DNA of 64,000 nt from Bacillus rhizoplanae (GTDB lineage Bacteria; Bacillota; Bacilli; Bacillales; Bacillaceae_G): assembly GCF_917563915.1 (NCBI RefSeq), contig NZ_CAKJTI010000006.1, positions 62,001 to 126,000 of the forward strand, given 5' to 3'. Made by a program: the position numbers and the translations under genes. The notes beneath the pieces are model-generated. The model saw nothing but the letters and a program-made list of their open reading frames with translations. It made no database searches and was not told the DNA's origin. Positions 51,211-63,060 of the stretch are shown one piece after another (position 1 is the stretch's first letter; each line of letters begins with the position of its first letter).

Positions 51211-51555
51211 ATGAAATTGTATTCACTGCTTCAATCATTTGTAACATATGCCAATACGCAGTATCATTTAGAACCGCTACTGCCGCGATTTGAGCGGGCT
51301 GTTTGTTTTACTTTTCAAGATGAGCGTTATTCCTTGAAAATTTCAAGAGATAAAATTGAGCTTACGAATGGCGCAATGGGAACGGAAGAACTTGTTTGTT
51401 TTCAAGAAGATGACTTGCAGTTATTAATTACAGGACAAGCTCGTTTGCAGTCACTATTGCGTAGAAAGGCCATTACATATAGAGGGACATACCAAACAAT
51501 GTTATTATTAGAATCTGTATTTCATATTTGTAAGCCGCTACGAGTTGGCGCTTAA
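51211..51555 (+). CDS. yusD: YusD-like SCP2-type protein
   Basis: This 114-residue protein starts MKLYSLLQSFVTYANTQYH and has the small SCP2 sterol-carrier-like fold (QEDDLQLLITGQARLQSLL, then RGTYQTMLLLESVF). The start is uncertain: ATG 51211 has GAGGAG 10 nt upstream, while ATG 51166 has AGGAG at 14 nt. Function is unknown. The order gcvH-yusF-yusE-yusD-metN is that of B. subtilis. Confidence 0.75.
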   Translation: MKLYSLLQSFVTYANTQYHLEPLLPRFERAVCFTFQDERYSLKISRDKIELTNGAMGTEELVCFQEDDLQLLITGQARLQSLLRRKAITYRGTYQTMLLLESVFHICKPLRVGA

Positions 51556-51589
51556 ATTTCAGAAAGTTTCTTCTTTACGAAAATTTCTG

Positions 51590-51618
51590 TTGACATCTAT
51601 TTCATGCGTTGATACAAT
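51590..51618 (+). promoter_or_regulatory. sigma-A promoter of the metNPQ operon
   Basis: TTGACA (51590-51595) and TACAAT (51613-51618) with 17-nt spacing, about 60 bp before the riboswitch aptamer. Confidence 0.85.
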
Positions 51619-51681
51619 TCAAAACATGAAATAACGAAAACTTCATAACGACAAAATCAGACGAAATTTATATCTGATTTT

Positions 51682-51856
51682 CTCTTATCAAGAGAGGTGG
51701 AGGGACTGTGCCCTATGAAACCCGGCAACCGTCAACTTATGTTGAAATGGTGCCAATTCCTGCAAGGCGAATGCTTTGAGAGATGAGAGGAAAGGATAAT
51801 AGTAATTTATGTATATAAACCTTTCTGCTCATTTTAAAGCAGAAAGGTTTTTTTGT
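51682..51856 (+). ncRNA. SAM-I riboswitch (S-box)
   Basis: The aptamer has CTTATCAAGAGAGGTGGAGGG, CTATGAAACCCGGCAACC and GGTGCCAATTCCTGCAAGG, and closes with GAGAGATGAGAG near 51789. A terminator (AAACCTTTCTGCT with AGCAGAAAGGTTT, T-tract) ends at 51855. High SAM should stop transcription of the methionine transporter operon. Confidence 0.95.
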
Positions 51857-51949
51857 TGTTTCAGTGTAGGAGGACGCTCAAACAACAACTTCATTTATCG
51901 GTATAGCGGTGAGCCGCTTACACTTTTTAATTAAAAAGGGGTGACATCA

Positions 51950-52975
51950 ATGATTGTATTAGAAAATGTAAAGAAAATATATCGTTCCCAAAACGGTGAT
52001 GTTACTGCTGTTGATAATGCGAATTTACAAATAGAAAAAGGTGAAATTTTCGGAGTTATCGGATATAGCGGTGCCGGAAAGAGTTCCTTAATTCGCTTGT
52101 TTAATCAATTGGAGAAACCGACGTCTGGAAAAATTACTGTTGGAGAGCGTGTGATTTCAGCAATTAGAGGAAAAGAACTGCGAGAAGCACGTCAAGAAAT
52201 CGGGATGATTTTCCAACATTTTAACTTGCTTTGGTCACGAACTGTTCGTGAAAATATTGCTTTTCCGCTTGAAATTGCTGGAGTGACAAAAGAGAAAAGA
52301 ACACAGCGTGTAGATGAATTGATTCGTCTCGTTGGTTTAGAAGGACGAGAAGATGCGTATCCATCTCAGCTAAGCGGTGGACAAAAGCAGCGCGTTGGTA
52401 TTGCAAGAGCATTAGCAAATAACCCGAAAGTACTATTATGCGATGAAGCGACATCAGCACTAGATCCAGAAACAACAGATCAAATTTTAGATTTGCTTCT
52501 CGATATTAATAAACGCCTCGGTTTAACGATTGTACTCATTACACATGAAATGCACGTTATTCAAAAAATTTGTAACCGCGTTGCTGTTATGGAAAAAGGA
52601 AAGATTGTTGAAAGCGGCAGTGTGTTAGATGTATTTCGTAATCCGCAGCAAGACATTACAAAGCGTTTTGTTAAGCAAATAACAGATTCTGAAGATACAG
52701 ATGAAGCAATTGAACATTTAGTAGAGAAATACCCGGAAGGAAAAGTTGTGAAACTGCAATTTATTGGTGAAGCGGTAGAAAGACCAGTTTTGCAGGAGTT
52801 AATGAAGCAAGCTGGAGTGGAAGTGAGCATTCTGCAAGGGAATATTGCTCAAACAACAAACGGGGCGTATGGAAGTTTAATTGTTCATTTAAAAGGTGAC
52901 GAAGATGTAGTTGCAGAGGCAGTTGCAACAATTCAACAAGAGCAAGTAGAGCTGGAGGTGATTGCACATGGATAA
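51950..52975 (+). CDS. metN: methionine ABC transporter ATP-binding protein
   Basis: This 341-residue ATPase drives methionine import. Walker A GYSGAGKSS (about 38-46), signature LSGGQKQRVGIARAL, Walker B VLLCDEATSALD and His in LITHEMHV are present. The last 95 residues form the NIL domain that binds methionine and inhibits transport. AAAGGGGTGA is 5 nt before ATG 51950. It starts the metN-metP-metQ operon behind the SAM riboswitch. Confidence 0.95.
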   Translation: MIVLENVKKIYRSQNGDVTAVDNANLQIEKGEIFGVIGYSGAGKSSLIRLFNQLEKPTSGKITVGERVISAIRGKELREARQEIGMIFQHFNLLWSRTVRENIAFPLEIAGVTKEKRTQRVDELIRLVGLEGREDAYPSQLSGGQKQRVGIARALANNPKVLLCDEATSALDPETTDQILDLLLDINKRLGLTIVLITHEMHVIQKICNRVAVMEKGKIVESGSVLDVFRNPQQDITKRFVKQITDSEDTDEAIEHLVEKYPEGKVVKLQFIGEAVERPVLQELMKQAGVEVSILQGNIAQTTNGAYGSLIVHLKGDEDVVAEAVATIQQEQVELEVIAHG

Positions 52976-53633
52976 TTTGTTTCAAAATGTCGATTGGGAT
53001 CAAATGTTAGAAGCAACACAAGAAACTTTATATATGACGGCAATTGCCACGCTTGCAACGTTCGTATTGGGTCTTATTCTTGGATTAGTACTGTTTCTCA
53101 CAGGAAAAGATAATCTGTGGGAGAACAAGCCAGTCAATATTGTAATTGGCGCGTTTGTAAATATTTTCCGTTCCATTCCGTTCATTATTTTAATCATTTT
53201 ATTGATTCCGTTTACGAAGTTTCTTCTTAATACGATTCTTGGAGCAAGTGCCGCATTGCCAGCATTAATTGTTGGAGCAGCGCCGTTCTATGCGAGAATG
53301 GTTGAAATTGCGCTTCGTGAAATTGATAAGGGCGTTATTGAAGCTTCAAAAGCGATGGGAGCAAAGACGAGTACAATTATCTTAAAAGTATTGATACCAG
53401 AATCTTTGCCAGCACTTATTTCGGGTATTACGGTAACGGCAATTGCACTTGTAGGCTACACAGCAATGGCTGGAGTTGTTGGAGCAGGTGGTCTTGGTAC
53501 ACTTGCTTATTTAGAGGGGTTCCAACGTAATAATGGTGATGTCACTCTCATGGCAACAATTCTTGTACTTGTTATTGTATTTATTATTCAAATACTTGGT
53601 GATCTTCTTACGAAGCGTCTTGATAAAAGATAA
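52968..53633 (+). CDS. metP: methionine ABC transporter permease
   Basis: This 221-residue permease has five membrane segments and the EAA loop EASKAMGAKTSTIILKVLIPESLP near 126-149 that docks with MetN. It overlaps metN by 8 bp, with GGAGGTGATT within metN as ribosome site, so translation is coupled. The MetI name is used in E. coli. Confidence 0.95.
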   Translation: MDNLFQNVDWDQMLEATQETLYMTAIATLATFVLGLILGLVLFLTGKDNLWENKPVNIVIGAFVNIFRSIPFIILIILLIPFTKFLLNTILGASAALPALIVGAAPFYARMVEIALREIDKGVIEASKAMGAKTSTIILKVLIPESLPALISGITVTAIALVGYTAMAGVVGAGGLGTLAYLEGFQRNNGDVTLMATILVLVIVFIIQILGDLLTKRLDKR

Positions 53634-53658
53634 AGGAAATCTAGTTATTACTGGGATA

Positions 53659-53688
53659 AGGAGTTTTCGTCTCATACGAAAACTCTCT
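53659..53688 (+). promoter_or_regulatory. intercistronic hairpin between metP and metQ
   Basis: GAGTTTTCGT pairs perfectly with ACGAAAACTC around CTCAT. No T-tract follows, so it is more likely an RNA processing or stability element, which could raise metQ over metN and metP. Confidence 0.6.
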
Positions 53689-53732
53689 ATAGATTTTATA
53701 TTTAGAATATTGAAAAAAGAGGGTGTCATAAC

Positions 53733-54545
53733 ATGAAGAAGGTATTATTTTCAGCACTTCTTGCTGTATTTGTGTTTGCATTAGCTGCTTGTGGCGGCGG
53801 CGGAAAAGATAAGAAGACACTTGTAGTTGGTGCTTCTAACGTACCGCATGCAGTTATTTTAGAACAAGCGAAACCACTATTAGAGAAAAAGGGTATTACA
53901 TTAAAAATTGAAAAATTCCAAGATTATGTATTACCAAACAAAGCATTAGCTGATAAAGATCTTGATGCGAACTATTTCCAGCACATTCCGTATTTAGAGA
54001 AAGAAATTCAAGAAAAAGGATATAATTTTGTAAATGCAGGAAAAATTCATTTGGAGCCTATGGGTATTTACTCTAAGAAATATAAAAGTTTAAAAGACCT
54101 TCCAAATGGTGCAACGGTCATTATGAGTAATAACGTATCAGAACGTGGACGTATGTTAGGACTTCTGCAAAAAGGCGGCGTTATCAAACTTAAAGATGGT
54201 GTAGATATCGTAAAAGCGACAGAAAAGGATATTGTAGAAAATCCGAAAAACTTGAAATTCAAAACAGATGTTGAGCCAGGGCTTACACCGAAATTATATG
54301 AAAACAATGAAGGCGATGCATTATTCATCAACTCAAACTATGCAATTGATGCAAAATTAAATCCGACAAAAGATGCAATTGCAATTGAAGGATCAGACTC
54401 TCCTTACGCAAATATTATTGCTGTTCGTAAAGGTGACGAAAACAGAAAAGAAATTAAAGAACTTGTCGAAGTATTACATTCAAAAGAAATTCACGATTTC
54501 ATTAAGAAAGAGTACAAAGGAGCTGTACTTCCTGTAAGTGAATAA
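53733..54545 (+). CDS. metQ: methionine-binding lipoprotein
   Basis: This 270-residue lipoprotein captures methionine outside the membrane for MetNP. Lipobox FALAAC (Cys20) and the NlpA family pattern VPHAVILEQAKPLLEKKGI and DLDANYFQHIPYLE are seen. AGAGGGTG precedes ATG 53733. It is the last gene of the operon and is set apart from metP by a hairpin-containing gap of 99 bp. Confidence 0.95.
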   Translation: MKKVLFSALLAVFVFALAACGGGGKDKKTLVVGASNVPHAVILEQAKPLLEKKGITLKIEKFQDYVLPNKALADKDLDANYFQHIPYLEKEIQEKGYNFVNAGKIHLEPMGIYSKKYKSLKDLPNGATVIMSNNVSERGRMLGLLQKGGVIKLKDGVDIVKATEKDIVENPKNLKFKTDVEPGLTPKLYENNEGDALFINSNYAIDAKLNPTKDAIAIEGSDSPYANIIAVRKGDENRKEIKELVEVLHSKEIHDFIKKEYKGAVLPVSE

Positions 54546-54546
54546 G

Positions 54547-54583
54547 GCAAAAAAAGGGCTGGAATTTTATAGCCCTTTTTTCT
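54547..54583 (+). terminator. terminator of the metNPQ operon
   Basis: AAAAAGGGCT pairs with AGCCCTTTTTT across GGAATTTTAT. Confidence 0.9.
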
Positions 54584-54674
54584 TTATATAAGTAGGAAGA
54601 AAGGTGTATCATAATATAATGTGCAGAAAATACCTGCTCGTATTTGTAGAAAAATTGTTACATTTTCTTAACGT

Positions 54675-54703
54675 TTGCGATATCATTTTATTTGATATAA
54701 AAT
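54675..54703 (+). promoter_or_regulatory. sigma-A promoter of the suf operon
   Basis: TTGCGA (54675-54680) and TAAAAT (54698-54703) with 17-nt spacing. Downstream, AATGAGAAT appears twice, two bases apart, at 54707-54726, a possible regulator site in the early transcript. Confidence 0.65.
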
Positions 54704-54781
54704 TAGAATGAGAATAAAATGAGAATGTGAACGTTTTAGGAATTTTTAAAATGTATATAGATGATTAATGGAGGTATTGAG

Positions 54782-55567
54782 ATGGCTGGTTCTACATTAA
54801 CGATTAAAGATTTACATGTATCAATCGATGGCAAAGAAATTTTAAAGGGTGTAAACCTTGAAGTAAAAGGTGGAGAAATCCACGCAATTATGGGTCCTAA
54901 CGGAACAGGTAAATCAACTTTATCTTCTGCAATTATGGGTCACCCAAAATATGAAGTAACACAAGGTAGCATCATCATCGACGGTGAAGATGTATTAGAA
55001 ATGGAAGTAGATGAGCGCGCACAAGCGGGTCTATTCCTAGCAATGCAATATCCAAGTGAAATTAGCGGAGTAACAAACGCTGACTTCTTACGTTCTGCAA
55101 TTAATGCACGTCGTGAAGAAGGCGATGAAATTTCTCTTATGAAATTTATCCGTACATTAGATAAAAACATGGAATTCCTAGAAATGGATCCATCAATGGC
55201 ACAACGTTACTTAAACGAAGGTTTCTCTGGCGGTGAGAAAAAACGTAATGAAATTCTTCAATTAATGATGATTCAGCCAAAAATCGCAATCTTAGATGAA
55301 ATCGACTCTGGTCTTGATATCGATGCGTTAAAAGTTGTATCTAAAGGTATTAACGAAATGCGCGGCGAAGATTTCGGTTGCTTAATGATCACGCACTACC
55401 AACGTTTATTAAACTACATCACTCCAGATCATGTACACGTTATGATGAATGGTCGTGTTGTGAAATCTGGCGGCCCTGAGCTTGCACAACGTTTAGAAGC
55501 TGAAGGTTACGACTGGATTAAAAAAGAACTAGGTATTGAAGACGAAACAGAAGAGCAAGAAGCGTAA
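54782..55567 (+). CDS. sufC: Fe-S cluster assembly ATPase
   Basis: This 261-residue ABC ATPase works in the SufBCD scaffold complex. Walker A is GPNGTGKST (about 38-46), signature FSGGEKKRNEIL, Walker B IAILDEIDSGLDID; the His of the H-loop is in LMITHYQRLL. ATG 54782 has GGAGG 8 nt upstream. It is the first of five suf genes in tight order. Confidence 0.96.
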   Translation: MAGSTLTIKDLHVSIDGKEILKGVNLEVKGGEIHAIMGPNGTGKSTLSSAIMGHPKYEVTQGSIIIDGEDVLEMEVDERAQAGLFLAMQYPSEISGVTNADFLRSAINARREEGDEISLMKFIRTLDKNMEFLEMDPSMAQRYLNEGFSGGEKKRNEILQLMMIQPKIAILDEIDSGLDIDALKVVSKGINEMRGEDFGCLMITHYQRLLNYITPDHVHVMMNGRVVKSGGPELAQRLEAEGYDWIKKELGIEDETEEQEA

Positions 55568-55582
55568 GAGAGGAGCATAAAC

Positions 55583-58516
<2,934 letters not shown>

Positions 58517-58566
58517 TGCAAATGAGTTCCTAAATACGAAGTTTATCCAAGGAGGGATATACGAAC

Positions 58567-59964
58567 ATGGCGAAGCAGTTACCAGATATCGGCGATTATA
58601 AATATGGTTTCAAAGATAAAGACGTTTCGATTTTCCGTGCTGAGCGCGGTTTAACAAAAGAAATCGTAGAAGAGATTTCACGTATGAAAGAAGAACCACA
58701 GTGGATGTTAGACTTCCGTTTAAAATCACTGGATCACTTCTATGAAATGCCAATGCCACAATGGGGCGGCGACTTAAATGATTTAAATTTCGATGAAATT
58801 ACGTACTACGTAAAACCATCTGAGAAATCTGAGAAGTCTTGGGATGAAGTGCCTGATGAAATTAAAGCAACATTTGATAAATTAGGTATTCCAGAAGCAG
58901 AGCAAAAATATTTAGCGGGTGTATCTGCACAGTACGAATCTGAAGTTGTATACCACAACATGAAAGAAGATTTAGAAGAGCTAGGAATCGTATTTAAAGA
59001 TACAGATAGCGCATTAAAAGAGAACGAAGATATTTTCCGTGAGCATTTCGGAAAAGTAATCCCGCCAACTGATAACAAATTCTCTGCATTAAACTCTGCG
59101 GTTTGGTCTGGTGGATCATTTATCTACGTTCCAAAAGGTGTAAAAGTTGATACACCACTTCAAGCGTATTTCCGTATTAACTCTGAAAATATGGGACAAT
59201 TCGAACGTACGCTTATTATCGTAGACGAAGGCGCACACGTACACTACGTAGAAGGTTGTACAGCACCTGTATACACAACAAACTCACTTCACAGTGCGGT
59301 AGTAGAAATCATCATTAAGAAAGATGCATATTGCCGTTATACAACAATCCAAAACTGGGCAAACAACGTATATAACCTAGTTACAAAACGTGCAGTTTGT
59401 GAAGCAAACGCAACGATGGAATGGATTGACGGTAACATTGGATCAAAATTAACGATGAAATACCCAGCTGTTATCTTAAAAGGCGAAGGCGCTCGCGGTT
59501 TAACATTATCAATCGCGATTGCTGGTAAAGGCCAACACCAAGATGCTGGTGCGAAAATGATTCACTTAGCGCCAAACACATCTTCAACAATCGTTTCTAA
59601 ATCGATTGCAAAACATGGTGGTAAAGTAACATACCGTGGTATCGTACAATTCGGACCAAAAGCGACAAACTCTCGCTCTAACATCGAGTGTGACACATTA
59701 ATCATGGATAACCAATCTACATCTGATACAATTCCTTACAACGAGATCAAAAACGATCACGTATCACTTGAGCATGAAGCGAAAGTATCAAAAGTATCAG
59801 AAGAACAATTATTCTACCTAATGAGCCGCGGTATTTCTGAGCAAGAAGCAACAGAAATGATCGTAATGGGCTTCATCGAGCCATTCACTCGCGAACTTCC
59901 AATGGAATACGCAGTAGAAATGAACCGTCTAATCAAATTTGAGATGGAAGGTTCTATCGGTTAA
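58567..59964 (+). CDS. sufB: Fe-S cluster assembly protein SufB
   Basis: This 465-residue scaffold subunit holds the nascent cluster. SufB motifs are [29 protein letters not shown] (Cys near 233) and [19 protein letters not shown], and the C-terminal [20 protein letters not shown]. It is the last of the operon, with AAGGAGG 7 nt before ATG 58567 and a terminator after it. Confidence 0.96.
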   Translation: MAKQLPDIGDYKYGFKDKDVSIFRAERGLTKEIVEEISRMKEEPQWMLDFRLKSLDHFYEMPMPQWGGDLNDLNFDEITYYVKPSEKSEKSWDEVPDEIKATFDKLGIPEAEQKYLAGVSAQYESEVVYHNMKEDLEELGIVFKDTDSALKENEDIFREHFGKVIPPTDNKFSALNSAVWSGGSFIYVPKGVKVDTPLQAYFRINSENMGQFERTLIIVDEGAHVHYVEGCTAPVYTTNSLHSAVVEIIIKKDAYCRYTTIQNWANNVYNLVTKRAVCEANATMEWIDGNIGSKLTMKYPAVILKGEGARGLTLSIAIAGKGQHQDAGAKMIHLAPNTSSTIVSKSIAKHGGKVTYRGIVQFGPKATNSRSNIECDTLIMDNQSTSDTIPYNEIKNDHVSLEHEAKVSKVSEEQLFYLMSRGISEQEATEMIVMGFIEPFTRELPMEYAVEMNRLIKFEMEGSIG

Positions 59965-59971
59965 TTTAAAA

Positions 59972-60005
59972 GTAGAAGCGCCCTGTTTACAGGGCGCTTT
60001 TTTAA
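59972..60005 (+). terminator. terminator of the suf operon
   Basis: AAGCGCCCTGT pairs perfectly with ACAGGGCGCTT across TT, then a T-tract. Confidence 0.92.
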
Positions 60006-60128
60006 TTGGCGGCAAATATATCGGCGGAAGTGGGGTATTTATCGGCGCTTTTCACGAAATATCGGCGCAAATGGGGCATTTATCGGCGCTTCGACACAAT
60101 ATAAAGACCCTTCAACGACATTCGACAT
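60005..60128 (+). repeat. 20-bp-period repeat array, copy 4 (empty site)
   Basis: Units ATATATCGGCGG, ATTTATCGGCGC, AAATATCGGCGC and ATTTATCGGCGC recur at about 20 bp, followed by the tail TTCGACACAATATAAAGACC and TTCAACGACATTCGACA. No bcr1 is inserted at TATAAAG, so this copy is the empty-site reference for 41867. Confidence 0.85.
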
Positions 60129-60282
60129 AGGAAAGGATTTTACAGTTAAAAGAAGAAACTTTTGCTTTTTCCATCAATGAGAGTACAATGTAAAATAGCA
60201 AGAAAAGACGAAAAGTATTTACAGGATTCGAGCTTACATGTAGCGTAAACAAGAAGTATGGAATTGAGAGGAGGTTTTTTCT

Positions 60283-61698
60283 CTGCATATAGATACGGAA
60301 GTAACAATTCACCTTTATCATACAAATGATATACATAGTCATTTTGAAAATTGGCCGCAAATTTCTCGATTTGTTGTAGAAGAGAAAAAGCGTCGTCTTG
60401 CTGCTGGTGAAGCGGTCTTTACATTAGATATTGGCGATCACGTTGATCGCTTTCATATGATTTCTGAGGCAACGAGCGGAAAAGGAAATGTGCAGCTATT
60501 AAATGAAGCGTTGTACGATTATGTAACGATTGGGAACAATGAAGGGATTACACTTGCGAAAGAGCAACTGGATCATTTATATGACAATGCGAATTTTGAA
60601 GTGCTCGTTGCGAATTTATTTGAAATAAATCAAACACGCCCTAGCTGGGTAAAACCATATGTGCTGCAAACACTTGATAATGGGATTACAATTGCATTTA
60701 TCGGTTTAACAGTGGCATATCCTGATTTTTATGCGAAGTTAGATTGGCATATTGAAGATCCATATCTACATTTAGAAGCCATTTTAGAAGAGGTGCGTTC
60801 AAAGGCGGATGTTATTGTTGTATTGTCTCATTTAGGAAAGAATGCAGATGAATATATGGCAGAGCATTATGATATAGATGTTATTTTAGGCGCACATACC
60901 CATCATTTATTTGAGCGTGGTGTATTAGTGAATGGAACGCTTCTTTGCTGTTGCGAGAAGTGGGGACATTATGTGGGGCATGTGCAAATAACGGTGGACT
61001 TACAAACAAAGAAAGTGACGAAAAAAGATGGACGGGCAATTAGTGCGAAGCGATTAGGCACATATGGAGAGCACCATGTTTTATTAGGGGAGCTTGAACA
61101 AGAAAGTAAGTTCATCATGGCAGAGCCTGTTGTAAGTTTAAAGGAATCGTTAGAAATGGACTGGTTTCAGGAAACGAAATTTGCTCATATGCTTGCCGAA
61201 TCCCTTAGGGAATGGTGCGATGCTGAAATTGGTATGGTGAATGCTGGTGTATTACTCGAAGGATTACAGGAAGGTGTAGTTACCCGAGGAGATATTCATC
61301 GCATTTGTCCACATCCGATTAATCCATGCCGCTTGCAAGTGAAAGGGAAAACATTGCGAGATGTTATTTTGAAAGCACGACGTCCAAACATGGAACAGCT
61401 TGAAGTAAAAGGTTTAGGTTTTCGGGGGAAAGTCATGGGGAAAATGATGTATGCTGGCGTAGAAGTTGTACCAGATACGATTCCGGGTAATAAAGTTTTA
61501 CTCGAGGACGTAATCATTAACGGGGAATCATTAGATCTAGAACGAATCTATACAGTAGGAACGATTGATATGTTCACATTCGGTTACTTATACCCAGAGT
61601 TTGCGGTCGTGCCAGAAAAAGAATATTATATGCCGGAATTGCTCCGTGATGTTTTGAAGGATACATTAATGAAATGCGCATCATCTGTAAGATTATAG
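60283..61698 (+). CDS. yunD: metallophosphoesterase/5'-nucleotidase family protein YunD, probable CTG start
   Basis: This 471-residue protein has the calcineurin-like phosphoesterase motifs HTNDIHSHFENW (DxH, about 14-25), LDIGDHVDRF (GDxxD), IGNNEGI (GNxE) and GAHTHHLFE, then a 5'-nucleotidase C-terminal domain (AEIGMVNAGVLLEGL). No ATG, GTG or TTG exists in frame before 60457, but starting there would delete the first two metal motifs. CTG 60283 has GAGAGGAGG 8 nt upstream and fits well as start. No signal peptide is seen, so it is probably cytoplasmic. Confidence 0.88.
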   Translation: MHIDTEVTIHLYHTNDIHSHFENWPQISRFVVEEKKRRLAAGEAVFTLDIGDHVDRFHMISEATSGKGNVQLLNEALYDYVTIGNNEGITLAKEQLDHLYDNANFEVLVANLFEINQTRPSWVKPYVLQTLDNGITIAFIGLTVAYPDFYAKLDWHIEDPYLHLEAILEEVRSKADVIVVLSHLGKNADEYMAEHYDIDVILGAHTHHLFERGVLVNGTLLCCCEKWGHYVGHVQITVDLQTKKVTKKDGRAISAKRLGTYGEHHVLLGELEQESKFIMAEPVVSLKESLEMDWFQETKFAHMLAESLREWCDAEIGMVNAGVLLEGLQEGVVTRGDIHRICPHPINPCRLQVKGKTLRDVILKARRPNMEQLEVKGLGFRGKVMGKMMYAGVEVVPDTIPGNKVLLEDVIINGESLDLERIYTVGTIDMFTFGYLYPEFAVVPEKEYYMPELLRDVLKDTLMKCASSVRL

Positions 61699-61725
61699 CC
61701 TACTGATTGCAGTAGGCTTTTTGTA
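61696..61725 (+). terminator. terminator of yunD
   Basis: AGCCTACTG pairs perfectly with CAGTAGGCT around ATTG, then TTTTT. Confidence 0.88.
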
Positions 61726-61778
61726 TTCACATTCTTTTTTCTCTTTTCATACAGATAAAGGAGAGAGGAGTGTGAACT

Positions 61779-62081
61779 ATGGTTAATATAGAACCAATTA
61801 TAATAAAGGAATACACGTTTATAGCAGTGAGTGTAAAGCTTCCAAAGACAAATTTGTTAGCTGTTATGAGCGATAAAGGATATATTATGTGCGGGGCGTT
61901 AGATGTGGCGTTGTTAAACGAAAAGTTAAGCGATCGCGGCATTCTTGCGGGGCGCGCTGTTGGCGTAAGAACGATTGAGCAGTTGTTAGAAGCACCGCTT
62001 GAATCGGTTACGATTGAAGCGGAAAGGTTAGGGATTACAACTGGTACAATTGGAAAAGATGCACTGCTAAAAATGATCTAA
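61779..62081 (+). CDS. yunC: DUF1805 protein YunC
   Basis: This 100-residue protein belongs to DUF1805 by its pattern NLLAVMSDKGYIMCGALDVALLNEKLSDRGILAGRAVGVRT (core around residues 27-67). The structure of family members is known but not the role. GGAGAGAGGAG is 8 nt before ATG 61779. It stands between yunD and yunB as in B. subtilis. Confidence 0.9.
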   Translation: MVNIEPIIIKEYTFIAVSVKLPKTNLLAVMSDKGYIMCGALDVALLNEKLSDRGILAGRAVGVRTIEQLLEAPLESVTIEAERLGITTGTIGKDALLKMI

Positions 62082-62133
62082 ATATATCGTCCCTCTTTTT
62101 TGCATATACATGTGTAAGAAGGAGGGATTTGTT

Positions 62134-62871
62134 ATGCGTGCGTTTCGCCCCCGGACTTCTCGATTTCGGAAAGGGCCGCTGCCATTTCGGTACGTATTAC
62201 TTATTTCATTTGCTATTTTTATTATACTGACCTTACAGGGATTGTGGCTTGTGAACAAAAGCATTCAGCCAACATTAATGAAATATGCAGAAATGCAGAC
62301 GAAGCAAACTGCGACAGTTGTGATGACGAAAGCTGTGAAAGATAGGATTGCACAAGGGATCAATGTTGATTCATTAATGAAGGTTCAAACGGATAAGAAT
62401 GGAAAAGTATCTACAATCGATTTAAATACAGAAGCAGTGAATGAGATTTTAACATCGACAACAACGTATATAGAGAAATATTTACATCAAGTCGAGAAAG
62501 GGGATACGAAAGGGTTAGGGTTATCAGAAGATGACGGAACTGCACTATCTGTTCCTCTTGGTAGAATTACGGATAATGCATTGCTTGGTAACATAGGACC
62601 AGATATTCCAATTACGTTTACAACAATTGGTCATGTATCCACGAATATTAAACAAGATTTTCAGCAGCAAGGAATTAACAATACGGCTATTAAAATTGTG
62701 ATGGAAATTGAAGTGGCTCTTCAGGTTATTATTCCGTTTCATACGAAGGAAGTAACTGTGAAGCAAGATATTCCAGTAGCCACGCGCATTATTCAAGGAG
62801 AAGTGCCTGGCTATTACGGAAGCGGTGGAGTTGTTGTACCGGAGAAGAAGGAGAAAAAAGCGGATAACTGA
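62134..62871 (+). CDS. yunB: sporulation protein YunB
   Basis: This 245-residue membrane-bound protein has a basic N-terminus (RAFRPRTSRFRKGPLPFR), one membrane segment (about 21-40), and an outer domain with repeated amphipathic strands. In B. subtilis YunB is made in the mother cell and is needed for normal spore formation. ATG 62134 has GGAGGG 6 nt upstream. The lytH gene on the other strand is also a sporulation gene. Confidence 0.9.
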   Translation: MRAFRPRTSRFRKGPLPFRYVLLISFAIFIILTLQGLWLVNKSIQPTLMKYAEMQTKQTATVVMTKAVKDRIAQGINVDSLMKVQTDKNGKVSTIDLNTEAVNEILTSTTTYIEKYLHQVEKGDTKGLGLSEDDGTALSVPLGRITDNALLGNIGPDIPITFTTIGHVSTNIKQDFQQQGINNTAIKIVMEIEVALQVIIPFHTKEVTVKQDIPVATRIIQGEVPGYYGSGGVVVPEKKEKKADN

Positions 62872-62888
62872 GGTTATCCGCTTTTTTT
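62857..62888 (+). terminator. terminator of yunB
   Basis: AAAAGCGGATAAC pairs with GGTTATCCGCTTTT, overlapping the stop codon. Its T-tract runs into the bcr1 copy at 62886. Confidence 0.85.
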
Positions 62889-63043
62889 ATCCCGCTATTC
62901 GCGGGCAGTAAGCCCCCCACCTCAAGATTTAGGGAGAAGCAAAGAAGATAGGTGGGGGATAACTGCTAGCATGCGCCTGATTGGTGAGAGCTTTCCATCA
63001 GTGGGGGATGAAGAAAACCCTCACTGATGGAAGTTTCACTTTG
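62886..63043 (-). repeat. bcr1 repeat after a terminator T-tract
   Basis: TTTATCCCGCTATTCGCGGGC to ATGGAAGTTTCACTTTG, full length. Its middle has TGCTAGCATGCGCCTGATTGG, a variant shared with the copy at 48080. Confidence 0.85.
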
Positions 63044-63060
63044 TAACCGCCGCACTGCGG

